Positions 6,232 to 12,574 of a DNA stretch of 12,574 bases are shown here, in pieces. This stretch comes from JAYEJW01 sp034716535. Its GTDB lineage: Bacteria > Pseudomonadota > Gammaproteobacteria > Chromatiales > Chromatiaceae. The stretch spans positions 1 through 12,574 of the forward strand of contig JAYEJW010000239.1 of the NCBI GenBank assembly GCA_034716535.1, written 5' to 3'. Each line of letters begins with the position of its first letter. Position 1 is the stretch's first letter. The translations under genes were made by a program, and so were the position numbers. The notes beneath the pieces were generated by a model. The model was not told the DNA's origin. It searched no databases and saw only the letters and a program-made list of their open reading frames with translations.

Positions 6232-6866
6232 ATCGGCCCCGCGGACTCTACGCCATCACCCCCGCTGAACCCGTCTGCGGGCCATCCCTCGCGATCCGGG
6301 TGGAGCAAGCCATCCGCGGCGGCGCCCGAATGATCCAGTACAGGGAGAAGAGCGGCAGCCCTGAAAAACGACTGCGCGAAGCGACCGAGTTACTCGCCGT
6401 CTGCAGCGCCGCGGGGGTGCCGCTGATCGTCAACGACGATCTGGATCTCGCGGCCCAACTCGGCGCCGCCGGGGTTCACCTGGGCCGGGACGATGCGGAC
6501 CCGGTGACGGCGCGCAGGCACCTGGGCCCGAGCGCCATCATCGGCATCTCCTGCTACGACCGCTACGAGCGCGCGCAATGGGCTCAGGAGGCGGGGGCGG
6601 ACTACGCCGCCTTCGGCCGCTTCTTCCCCTCCACCACCAAGCCGACCGCGGTGCAGGCCAGTCCCGAGCTGCTGCGCCGCGCCCGCCGGGAGCTCACCCT
6701 TCCCCTGGTTGCCATAGGCGGCATTACCCCGGAGAATGGCCGGTCCCTGATCGAGGCCGGCGCGGATATGCTCGCCGTCGTCGATGCCGTCTTCGGACAG
6801 CCCGACATCCGCGCCGCGGCCGAGAGCTTCACCCGACTCTTCACCCAAGGAGGTTGCAGCCCATGA
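6228..6866 (+). CDS. thiE: Thiamine-phosphate synthase
   Basis: ThiE joins HMP-PP (made by ThiD) to thiazole phosphate, giving thiamin phosphate. The 212-residue TIM-barrel protein shows MIQYREK (pyrophosphate/substrate site), PLIVNDDLDLA (Mg-binding NDD), GVHLGRDD, IIGISCYDR, the loop YAAFGRFFPSTTKP and the phosphate-binding VAIGGITPENG. The AFGRFFPSTTK form of the loop is typical of gammaproteobacterial ThiE. The ATG at 6228 overlaps the thiD stop (ATGA), and the thiE stop overlaps the hemL start in the same way. No other thi gene (thiC, thiG, thiS, thiO) is in the window, so the thiazole branch must be encoded elsewhere. Confidence 0.95.
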   Translation: MNRPRGLYAITPAEPVCGPSLAIRVEQAIRGGARMIQYREKSGSPEKRLREATELLAVCSAAGVPLIVNDDLDLAAQLGAAGVHLGRDDADPVTARRHLGPSAIIGISCYDRYERAQWAQEAGADYAAFGRFFPSTTKPTAVQASPELLRRARRELTLPLVAIGGITPENGRSLIEAGADMLAVVDAVFGQPDIRAAAESFTRLFTQGGCSP

Positions 6867-8149
6867 CGCGATCCCATGACCTGTTCGCAGCGGCCCAGCG
6901 CCACATCCCCGGCGGCGTCAACTCGCCGGTCCGGGCCTTCCGCGGCGTGGGGGGGGATCCGGTCTTCTTCGAGAACGCCGCCGGTGCCTATCTGTTCGAC
7001 GCCGAGGGCGGCCGTTATATCGACTACGTGGGCTCCTGGGGCCCCATGATCCTGGGCCACGCCCATCCGCTGGTCATCGAGGCCGTCTCGGACCGCATCC
7101 GCAAGGGCCTTTCCTTCGGCGCCCCGACCCAGCTCGAAACCGAGATGGCCGACAAGGTCTGCGAGCTGGTGCCCTCCATGGACCTGGTGCGCATGGTCAG
7201 CTCCGGCACCGAGGCCACCATGAGCGCCATCCGGCTAGCCCGCGGCCACACGGGACGGGACAAGCTCGTGAAGTTCGAGGGCTGCTACCACGGACACTCG
7301 GACTCCTTGCTTGTCAAGGCCGGCTCCGGTGCCCTCACCCTGGGCGAGCCCAGCTCCCCGGGCGTACCCGCGGCCCTTGCCGAGCTCACCGTCACCCTGA
7401 GCTACAACGACCTGGACCAGGTGAGCGACAGCTTCGCCCGGATGGGGGACGAGATCGCCTGCGTCATCGTCGAGCCCGTGGCGGGAAACATGAACTGCAT
7501 CCCGCCATTGCCGGGCTTCCTGGAGGGCCTGCGGGAGCTGTGCGACAAACAGGGTGCGGCACTCATCTTCGACGAGGTCATGACGGGCTTCCGCGTCGCA
7601 CTCGGCGGCGCCCAGGCCCTCTACGGCGTGCAACCGGATCTCACCACCCTCGGCAAGGTTATCGGCGGCGGCATGCCGGTCGGCGCGTTCGGTGGCCGAC
7701 GGGAGATCATGGGGAAGATCTCGCCCCTGGGCCCGGTCTACCAGGCGGGCACTCTGTCCGGAAACCCGGTGGCCATGGCGGCGGGCCTCAAGACCCTGGA
7801 GCTGATCTCAGAACCCGGCTTCTACGAGTCCCTCGGCACCATGACAGAGAGACTGGTCTCCGGTATGAAGGAAAAGGCCGCCGCAGCCGGTGTGCCGCTC
7901 ACCGCCAACCAGGTGGGCGGCATGTTCGGCCTCTTCTTCACCGACGCCGAGCGGGTCACCGACTATGCCGGTTCCACCGCCTGCAATCAGGAGCAGTTCA
8001 AGGCCTTCTTCCACGGCATGCTGGAGCGGGGCGTTTATCTCGCCCCCTCCGCCTTCGAGGCCGGCTTCGTCTCCGCCACCCACAGCGAGGACGACATCGC
8101 CGCTACACTGAGCGCCGCCGGGGATGCCTTCGCCGCCCTGGCGGTCTGA
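6863..8149 (+). CDS. hemL: Glutamate-1-semialdehyde 2,1-aminomutase
   Basis: HemL converts glutamate-1-semialdehyde to 5-aminolevulinate, the C5-pathway entry to haem and other tetrapyrroles, using PLP in the cytoplasm. The protein has 428 residues, near the usual 426-430. Motifs include PGGVNSPVRAF near the N-terminus, SWGPMILGHAHP, the phosphate-binding VSSGTEATMSA, YHGHSDSLL, LIFDEVMTGFRV and the Schiff-base lysine K265 in TTLGKVIGGGMPVGAFGG. The ATG overlaps the thiE stop, and a near-perfect AAGGAGG (6847-6853) lies 9 nt upstream. HemL therefore probably has its own strong initiation despite the overlap. The thiD-thiE-hemL order is common in this class of bacteria. Confidence 0.98.
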   Translation: MTRSHDLFAAAQRHIPGGVNSPVRAFRGVGGDPVFFENAAGAYLFDAEGGRYIDYVGSWGPMILGHAHPLVIEAVSDRIRKGLSFGAPTQLETEMADKVCELVPSMDLVRMVSSGTEATMSAIRLARGHTGRDKLVKFEGCYHGHSDSLLVKAGSGALTLGEPSSPGVPAALAELTVTLSYNDLDQVSDSFARMGDEIACVIVEPVAGNMNCIPPLPGFLEGLRELCDKQGAALIFDEVMTGFRVALGGAQALYGVQPDLTTLGKVIGGGMPVGAFGGRREIMGKISPLGPVYQAGTLSGNPVAMAAGLKTLELISEPGFYESLGTMTERLVSGMKEKAAAAGVPLTANQVGGMFGLFFTDAERVTDYAGSTACNQEQFKAFFHGMLERGVYLAPSAFEAGFVSATHSEDDIAATLSAAGDAFAALAV

Positions 8150-8170
8150 CGCTGGAAACTCAACCTTAGA

Positions 8171-8190
8171 AACGCGGAGGACGTGGAGAG
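8171..8190 (+). repeat. Short degenerate tandem after hemL
   Basis: Two 9-nt units, ACGCGGAGG and ACGTGGAGA, sit in the 84-nt gap between hemL and the next gene. They resemble the CGCAAAGG-type tandem at 11852-11877. Otherwise the gap shows no clear terminator or promoter. Confidence 0.3.
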
Positions 8191-8233
8191 TCTGTCCGAT
8201 GCGTTCACTTGCGGATAACGGCCCCACTCCCGG

Positions 8234-10219
8234 ATGACCGAGCTTCTGCAGGACCTGCTCGCCTGGGTGTCCACCAACCCGACCTGGGCCCATCTGGCGG
8301 TCTTCCTCGTGGCCCTGGTCGAATCCCTGGCTGTGGTGGGGCTCATCGTTCCCGGTGTCATCATGATGCTTGGGGCGGGGGCGCTCATCGCCGCGGGCGC
8401 CCTGGAGTTCTGGCCCGTGTGCCTGTGGGCGATCGCCGGGGCCGTGGCCGGCGACGGCCTGAGCTACTGGCTGGGGCGCCACTTCCAGGGCCAGCTCAAG
8501 ACCCTCTGGCCCTTCTCCCGCTACCCCGACAGCCTCGAATCCGGGGTCAGCTTCTTCGAAAAGTACGGGGGCAAGAGCGTGGCCTTCGGGCGTTTCGTCG
8601 GGCCGGTGCGGGCGGTGATCCCGCTCGTCGCCGGCATGATGGGCATGTCGCCGGGCCGCTTCCTGGTCGCCAACGTCCTCTCCGCGATCGCCTGGGCACC
8701 GGCCTATCTGCTGCCCGGCATTGTCTTCGGCGCCTCGCTGGAGCTGGCCGCGGAAGCGGCGTTGCGCCTGGTCTTGCTCGTTCTGTCCCTGGTGGTGGTG
8801 CTCTGGCTCGTCGCCTGGGCCGTACAGCAGCTGTTCCTACTGTTCAGCCCCCGGGCCGGCATCTGGGTCCAGGGGTTGTTGCGCTGGGCCGAGGTCCACC
8901 CCCGCGTGGGCGAGATCGCGCGTGCCCTGGCGGACCCGAGCCATCCGGATGCCAAGACACTCGCGGCCCTGGCGGCGGTGCTGCTCCTCGCCACCCTGCT
9001 GTTCGCATTGGTCACTGGCGTTGCGATAGCCGGAGCTCCGGAGCTGGGACTGAATCGACTGGTGCTCAACCTCGGCCTGAGCCTGCACGCCCCGCCGGCG
9101 GACCACCTGATGGCCGTATTCAGCCGGCTGGCGGACCTACCGGTCATCCTGCCTCTCGTGCTCGTTGTCTGGGGCTGGCTGCTTTGGAGAGACGAGCGCA
9201 GGCACGCGAACTACTGGCTCGCCGCGGGGGCCTTCGGCCTGCTCGCGGGGCCCCTGCTCAAGATCCTGCTCCAAGTGCCGCGACCGGACATCGGCCTCAC
9301 GGGGCTCTCACCCTGGGCCTTCCCCAGCAGCCACGTCCTGCGCGCAACCGTGGTCTACGGGTTCCTGGCCGTCTCCCTGGCAAGCTCGATGACGCCCACC
9401 TGGCGCTGGCTACCCTACGTTTGGGCGACGCTCGTTACGGTGTCGGTGGCCATCTCCCGGCTCTACTTCGGCGCCCACTGGCTCACGGACGTGCTCGGCA
9501 GCTTCACCCTGGGTTTGGCCTGGGTGGCGGCGCTGGGCCTGGCCTTCCGCCGCCATACAGAGCCCAGCGCTTCCCGGCGCGGGCTCGGCGCCGTCGCCCT
9601 CGTCACCTTCGTGCTCGCCTTTGGGGTGCAGAGCATGATCTCCCATCGCACCGATCTCGCCCTCTACAGCCCGCAGCCGGCGACGGTTTCCATCACCGAG
9701 ACCCAATGGCGATCGGACCTGTGGCGGAACCTTCCGTCCCGGCGCGAGGACCTGCGGCATCTCAACCACCACCCCATGAGCCTCCAATACGCGGGCTCGC
9801 TGGACGAGCTGACCGACGCACTGGCGGATAAGGGTTGGGAGCGGGGAACGCTGCTGGGATGGGCCAACCTGATCAAGCTGCTGTCCCCCTCCCTACCCCT
9901 GCAGGCCCTGCCCGTTATCCCCCATGTCCACGACGGGCACCACGAATCCCTCACCTTGGTCAAGCATCTGGCCGACGACGGCCGACTGGTACTCCGACTG
10001 TGGGCGACCCCATACCGGATCGGGAAAGAGCAAACGCCGCTGTGGGTGGGCAACGTGACGGGGCAACAGAAGAAGGTGGTCCTTGATCTGATTGTCGTGC
10101 CCGCGACGGATCCGGAGAGCTCGCCACAGTCGGTGAACGAGGACTTCGCCGCCTTGCAGCCGTCGTACCCGACGGAAAACGTCCCTCTCCTGCTGCAGAT
10201 GCCGCCGAAGATGCCGTAG
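8234..10219 (+). CDS. DedA-PAP2-LssY_C fusion membrane protein (lipid phosphatase)
   Basis: The 661-residue protein joins three domains. Residues 1-200 are a DedA/VTT membrane domain: AVFLVALVESLAVVGLIVPG with a buried acidic E30, D74, and FFEKYGGKSVAFGRFVGPVR with R120 and R126, which correspond to the essential charges of DedA transporters. Residues 240-440 are a PAP2 phosphatase with a complete active site: K343-x6-R350-P (KILLQVPRP), PSSH (364-367, canonical PSGH) and SRLYFGAHWLTD (R409, H415, D419). After one more membrane helix (450-468), residues 480-650 form a soluble LssY C-terminal-like domain. DedA proteins flip undecaprenyl phosphate or other phospholipids, and PAP2 enzymes dephosphorylate undecaprenyl pyrophosphate or lipid phosphates, so both activities may act on one substrate. 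LssY itself comes from the Legionella lss locus, but no secretion genes are nearby. The ATG is the only possible start after an in-frame TAA at 8216; its ribosome binding site is weak. Confidence 0.88.
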   Translation: MTELLQDLLAWVSTNPTWAHLAVFLVALVESLAVVGLIVPGVIMMLGAGALIAAGALEFWPVCLWAIAGAVAGDGLSYWLGRHFQGQLKTLWPFSRYPDSLESGVSFFEKYGGKSVAFGRFVGPVRAVIPLVAGMMGMSPGRFLVANVLSAIAWAPAYLLPGIVFGASLELAAEAALRLVLLVLSLVVVLWLVAWAVQQLFLLFSPRAGIWVQGLLRWAEVHPRVGEIARALADPSHPDAKTLAALAAVLLLATLLFALVTGVAIAGAPELGLNRLVLNLGLSLHAPPADHLMAVFSRLADLPVILPLVLVVWGWLLWRDERRHANYWLAAGAFGLLAGPLLKILLQVPRPDIGLTGLSPWAFPSSHVLRATVVYGFLAVSLASSMTPTWRWLPYVWATLVTVSVAISRLYFGAHWLTDVLGSFTLGLAWVAALGLAFRRHTEPSASRRGLGAVALVTFVLAFGVQSMISHRTDLALYSPQPATVSITETQWRSDLWRNLPSRREDLRHLNHHPMSLQYAGSLDELTDALADKGWERGTLLGWANLIKLLSPSLPLQALPVIPHVHDGHHESLTLVKHLADDGRLVLRLWATPYRIGKEQTPLWVGNVTGQQKKVVLDLIVVPATDPESSPQSVNEDFAALQPSYPTENVPLLLQMPPKMP

Positions 10220-10338
10220 CCTCGCGGCCTGGAAGAACGAGCGCAACGGCCACGCTGGACTAAGCTTGAGGCCACCGTCAGACAAGACCGAAGGCCGGGG
10301 CGGGCCGGTGAGACGACACACCCCCCGAGGAGGACAGA

Positions 10339-11829
10339 ATGGACACACCGAGACGGACGATCTTCGCGGCACTCCTCGCCGCGGGCTGCGGAATCTCACA
10401 TGCCCTGTGTGCGGGCGGAGTAGACCCACTGGCCGCCTTCGTGGTCCTCGGCCAGACGGGGAAGGGCGAGCAGGTCGCCCTGGCACGGGTCCTGATCGAT
10501 AAGGCCGAGGCGGACTGCCCCTCGCTCGAGCCCGCCGAGGGCAAGGACGACAGGCGGGCCATGACACCCCGGCGCAATCCCGACCCCGAGAACTTCAAGG
10601 TCACGGTCTGCGAGGCCCTCTACCCCGCGGACGGGTCCAGGATGGAGGTCGGGGGCACCTCCCTGCGACTACCATCCGTCCCGGCGGCGGTCACCCGGAT
10701 CGCGGTGTTTGGGGACACGGGCTGCCAACCCGGCCGTCAGAAGGACTGCAAGAAGGACGAGGATTGGCCCTTCCCCGCCATGGCCGACGCAGCGGCCCGC
10801 GCCGATCCGGCCCCCGACCTGGTGATGCACCTGGGGGACTACAACTACCGGGGCACCCCCGGAAAGATCAGCATCAAGGAGGACGACGCGAAGGACAAGA
10901 AGGTCCGCGTCTACGACGCCGGCGATAACACCCGGAGCCTGACCTGCACGCTCGCCGGCCCCTACTACGGCCAGAACAGCGTGGGCAGCGAATCACCCGA
11001 CTCCTGGAAGGCGTGGAAAGATGATTTCTTCGAGCCGGCCGCAAAGCTGCTGAGCACAGCCCCCTGGGTCTTCGCCCGCGGCAATCACGAGCTGTGCAGC
11101 CGCGCGGGACCCGGCTGGTTCTATTTCCTGGATCCGGGCTCCAATCTCGTGGAAGGCGGCGGACAGCTCGCCTGCCCTCCGGCGGAGAGCGCGGAGCCCC
11201 TGATCTTCCGCAGCCCCTATCGGGTCGACCTCGGCGGACTCTCCATGGTCGTGCTCGACTCCGCCAACGCCTGCGACCAGGGCAACCTGCACCAAGGGCA
11301 TTTCAACGCCCAATTCGAGCAGATCCAGTCGCTGGTGAAGGACGCTCCCGCCGCCAACGCCATCTGGCTGCAGAGCCACCGGCCCCTATGGGGACTGAGG
11401 GAGCCCGACGATGACACCCCGAAGACCGATCTCGACGTCTCCGGCCGGTACGCCATCATCGACAAGACACTCCAGAGCGCCTTTGCCAATTACCCGGTGC
11501 CGAAGCCGGTACACCTGGTGCTGTCCGGGCACATGCATCGCTTTCAGACCATCGGCTTCGAGCCCCCCGGTGCGCTCCCGACCCAGCTGATCATCGGCAG
11601 CGGAGGCGTCGACCTCGAAAGCAACTACCCTGAGGACCCCTTCTCTCTCAGCATCGGCGACGCGACCGCAGTCGGCTTCGGGCTGAGCGCGTTCGGCTAC
11701 ATGGACATCGCGCTCAAGGGCGCAGGAGACTGGACGGGCCGCATGCTCGACCGCAAGGGCAACCTGCTGGTCCGGTGCGATTCCGGCCGTCGGTCCGCGA
11801 CCGGAGCCTGCTCACCGGCGGGCAAGTGA
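10339..11829 (+). CDS. Exported purple-acid-phosphatase-like metallophosphoesterase
   Basis: The 496-residue protein has all five metal-binding motifs in order: GDTG (125-128), GDYNY (166-170), GNHE (248-251), SH in LQSHRP (346-347) and GHMH (397-400). These match the DxG/GDxxY/GNHE/xxxH/GHxH pattern of dinuclear purple acid phosphatase-like enzymes, so it probably hydrolyses phosphoesters; the substrate is unknown. The N-terminus (MDTPRRTIFAALLAAGCGIS) is a signal peptide. C17 in LAAGC could make it a lipoprotein although -3 is Ala, and cleavage near HALCA-GG is the alternative. Twelve cysteines suggest disulfides and a periplasmic or extracellular location. GAGGAGG 5 nt before the ATG is a strong ribosome binding site. 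It lies 119 nt after the DedA-PAP2-LssY_C gene on the same strand, so co-transcription is possible. Confidence 0.85.
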   Translation: MDTPRRTIFAALLAAGCGISHALCAGGVDPLAAFVVLGQTGKGEQVALARVLIDKAEADCPSLEPAEGKDDRRAMTPRRNPDPENFKVTVCEALYPADGSRMEVGGTSLRLPSVPAAVTRIAVFGDTGCQPGRQKDCKKDEDWPFPAMADAAARADPAPDLVMHLGDYNYRGTPGKISIKEDDAKDKKVRVYDAGDNTRSLTCTLAGPYYGQNSVGSESPDSWKAWKDDFFEPAAKLLSTAPWVFARGNHELCSRAGPGWFYFLDPGSNLVEGGGQLACPPAESAEPLIFRSPYRVDLGGLSMVVLDSANACDQGNLHQGHFNAQFEQIQSLVKDAPAANAIWLQSHRPLWGLREPDDDTPKTDLDVSGRYAIIDKTLQSAFANYPVPKPVHLVLSGHMHRFQTIGFEPPGALPTQLIIGSGGVDLESNYPEDPFSLSIGDATAVGFGLSAFGYMDIALKGAGDWTGRMLDRKGNLLVRCDSGRRSATGACSPAGK

Positions 11830-11851
11830 TCCCGAATCCGGCATCTGGAAC

Positions 11852-11911
11852 CGCAAAGGCGCAAAGGACGCGAAGGGCCTTGTTTGTCATCCCGGCAGGC
11901 ACTGCCGGGAT
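11852..11911. repeat. CGCAAAGG-type tandem followed by a REP-like hairpin
   Basis: Three near-identical 8-9 nt units (CGCAAAGG, CGCAAAGGA, CGCGAAGGG; 11852-11877) are followed by a perfect 10-bp hairpin ATCCCGGCAG-GCA-CTGCCGGGAT (11889-11911). It is set in the context GTCATCCCGG...CCGGGATCCAGG. That form is familiar as a dispersed extragenic palindrome in many proteobacteria. It lies between two convergent genes. The hairpin might also slow transcription, but no T run follows it. Confidence 0.55.
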
Positions 11912-11960
11912 CCAGGCGCCATGGACGGCGGTCCGAGAGCACGATTGACGCGGGGCGATT

Positions 11961-12030
11961 CCCGTTCGGATAGTGGATAGTCTCGGACTCCGCTTCTCTC
12001 CATCCGAATTGGAAGCTGGCCCCGAACGGG
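11961..12030. repeat. 9-bp inverted repeat between convergent genes
   Basis: CCCGTTCGG (11961-11969) and CCGAACGGG (12022-12030) are exact reverse complements 52 nt apart. A second pair, TTCGGAT (11965-11971) and ATCCGAA (12002-12008), shares the left arm. The remaining sequence from 11830 to 12033 shows no gene. Their role is unknown; arms this short could also be chance. Confidence 0.35.
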
Positions 12031-12033
12031 TTC

Positions 12034-12513
12034 CTATTTCCGCTGTTTCCTTCTTTTTCTGGCAGGACGTCCTTTCTTCGAGGACGGGACCCGAAAGCCC
12101 GGCCGCTTGATCTGGGCGAGGAGCCTGGCGGTGCGCAGGGTATCTGGATGCTCGGCGCCAAGTAGCTGCCTTTGCATGTCGTAAGCTGCCTTGGCTCGCG
12201 AATAAGCCTTGTCCGGCTTGCCAAGATCCCGGAGGTAGGCCGCCGTGCTGCATAGTGAGATAGCAATGGCGGGATGCTGGTTGCCGAACAGCTCACGCCG
12301 GATGCCAAGGGCCTGCTCGGCCAACTCCAGAGCGCGTTCCGAGTTGCCGAGCTTGCTAGTGTAACCGGCGACGTTGTTGAGGGACCTGGCCGTGTCGGGA
12401 TGCCGGCCGCCGAACAGCTCGCGCCGGATGGCGAGGGCCTGCTCCGCCAGTTCCAGAGCGCGTTCCGGGTTGCCGAGCTCGCTAGTCTGAAGTTCCTGGC
12501 TGAAAACCGCCAT
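12034..12513 (-). CDS. TPR-repeat protein (kinesin light chain-like repeats), possibly 5'-truncated
   Basis: From the ATG at 12513 the protein has 159 residues. It contains three tetratricopeptide units of the 42-residue kinesin-light-chain type: LGNPERALELAEQALAIRRE, LGNSERALELAEQALGIRRE and LGKPDKAYSRAKAAYDMQRQ, each followed by LFG/LLG..HP. The first two copies are near-identical at DNA level (126-nt period), a sign of recent duplication. A short Lys/Arg-rich tail (KKGRPARKRRKQRK) ends the protein. TPR units bind other proteins, and no effector domain is visible. The ribosome binding site is poor, and the frame stays open to the right window edge, where the DNA turns AT-rich and no longer looks like TPR. 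It could be a short gene, or the 3' end of a longer TPR protein. Confidence 0.7.
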   Translation of the reverse strand: MAVFSQELQTSELGNPERALELAEQALAIRRELFGGRHPDTARSLNNVAGYTSKLGNSERALELAEQALGIRRELFGNQHPAIAISLCSTAAYLRDLGKPDKAYSRAKAAYDMQRQLLGAEHPDTLRTARLLAQIKRPGFRVPSSKKGRPARKRRKQRK

Positions 12514-12574
12514 TTGTAGCGTAACTCTTTGATAATTCGCATGTAATACAGGATTCTTCGCGCATATGTGTAGG

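Noticed and set aside
8131..8146. Stem-like CCGCC/GGCGG at the end of hemL as a terminator
   Set aside because: A 2-nt loop inside the coding end and no T tract; more likely GC-rich codon composition.
8209..9831. Long plus-strand open frame overlapping the DedA-PAP2 gene
   Set aside because: Its product is Arg/Gly/Pro-rich low-complexity sequence typical of out-of-frame GC-rich DNA; the other frame has full conserved domains.
11697..12542. Minus-strand 281-codon open frame overlapping the TPR and metallophosphatase genes
   Set aside because: It is a Ser/Arg-rich shadow; the TPR frame and the metallophosphatase frame carry the real motifs.

Overview
This is a GC-rich chromosomal window that reads as a free-living gammaproteobacterium. 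The gene order tyrS / M23-peptidase position / erpA / bactofilin / DUF6776 / argC resembles the tyrS-M23-anmK-erpA-argC block of Pseudomonas and relatives. The order rubredoxin / thiD / thiE / hemL is also usual in that class. Nothing in the sequence fixes the genus. Ectothiorhodospira-like or Thioalkalivibrio-like sulfur bacteria are an impression only.

Left part (1-3864), mostly minus strand. The window opens inside tyrS (only its N-terminus is present). Divergent from it lies what appears to be the remnant of a membrane-anchored M23 murein endopeptidase: the N-terminal anchor and the segment just before the catalytic domain survive in different frames, and the catalytic domain is gone. anmK, which often follows this gene, is also absent. 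Then come four minus-strand genes that read as one transcription unit, argC -> DUF6776 membrane coiled-coil protein -> bactofilin -> erpA. It starts just downstream of a clear intrinsic terminator at 3842-3864. argC makes arginine precursors, the bactofilin and DUF6776 proteins probably belong to the envelope or cytoskeleton, and ErpA delivers Fe-S clusters.

Middle (3971-5157), minus strand. A second A-type Fe-S carrier with an altered C-terminal cysteine motif, a DUF5063 protein, and rubredoxin. Iron proteins recur here (ErpA, second A-type protein, rubredoxin).

Right of centre (5416-8149), plus strand. thiD, thiE and hemL are translationally coupled by two ATGA overlaps. They cover HMP phosphorylation and thiazole coupling for thiamin, and 5-aminolevulinate synthesis for haem. 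Next is a 661-residue DedA-PAP2-LssY_C fusion, a plausible lipid-phosphate transporter plus phosphatase in one chain, and an exported purple-acid-phosphatase-like metallophosphoesterase.

Right end (11830-12574). A short non-coding stretch holds a CGCAAAGG-type tandem and a perfect 10-bp hairpin resembling dispersed palindromic repeats. It is followed by a minus-strand TPR protein with 42-residue repeats, open toward the window edge.

I see no CRISPR array, tRNA, rRNA, transposase or phage gene. Most of the window is conserved housekeeping DNA. The most unusual points are the decayed M23 gene, the variant A-type carrier, the triple-domain phosphatase fusion and several dense inverted-repeat clusters in intergenic DNA.
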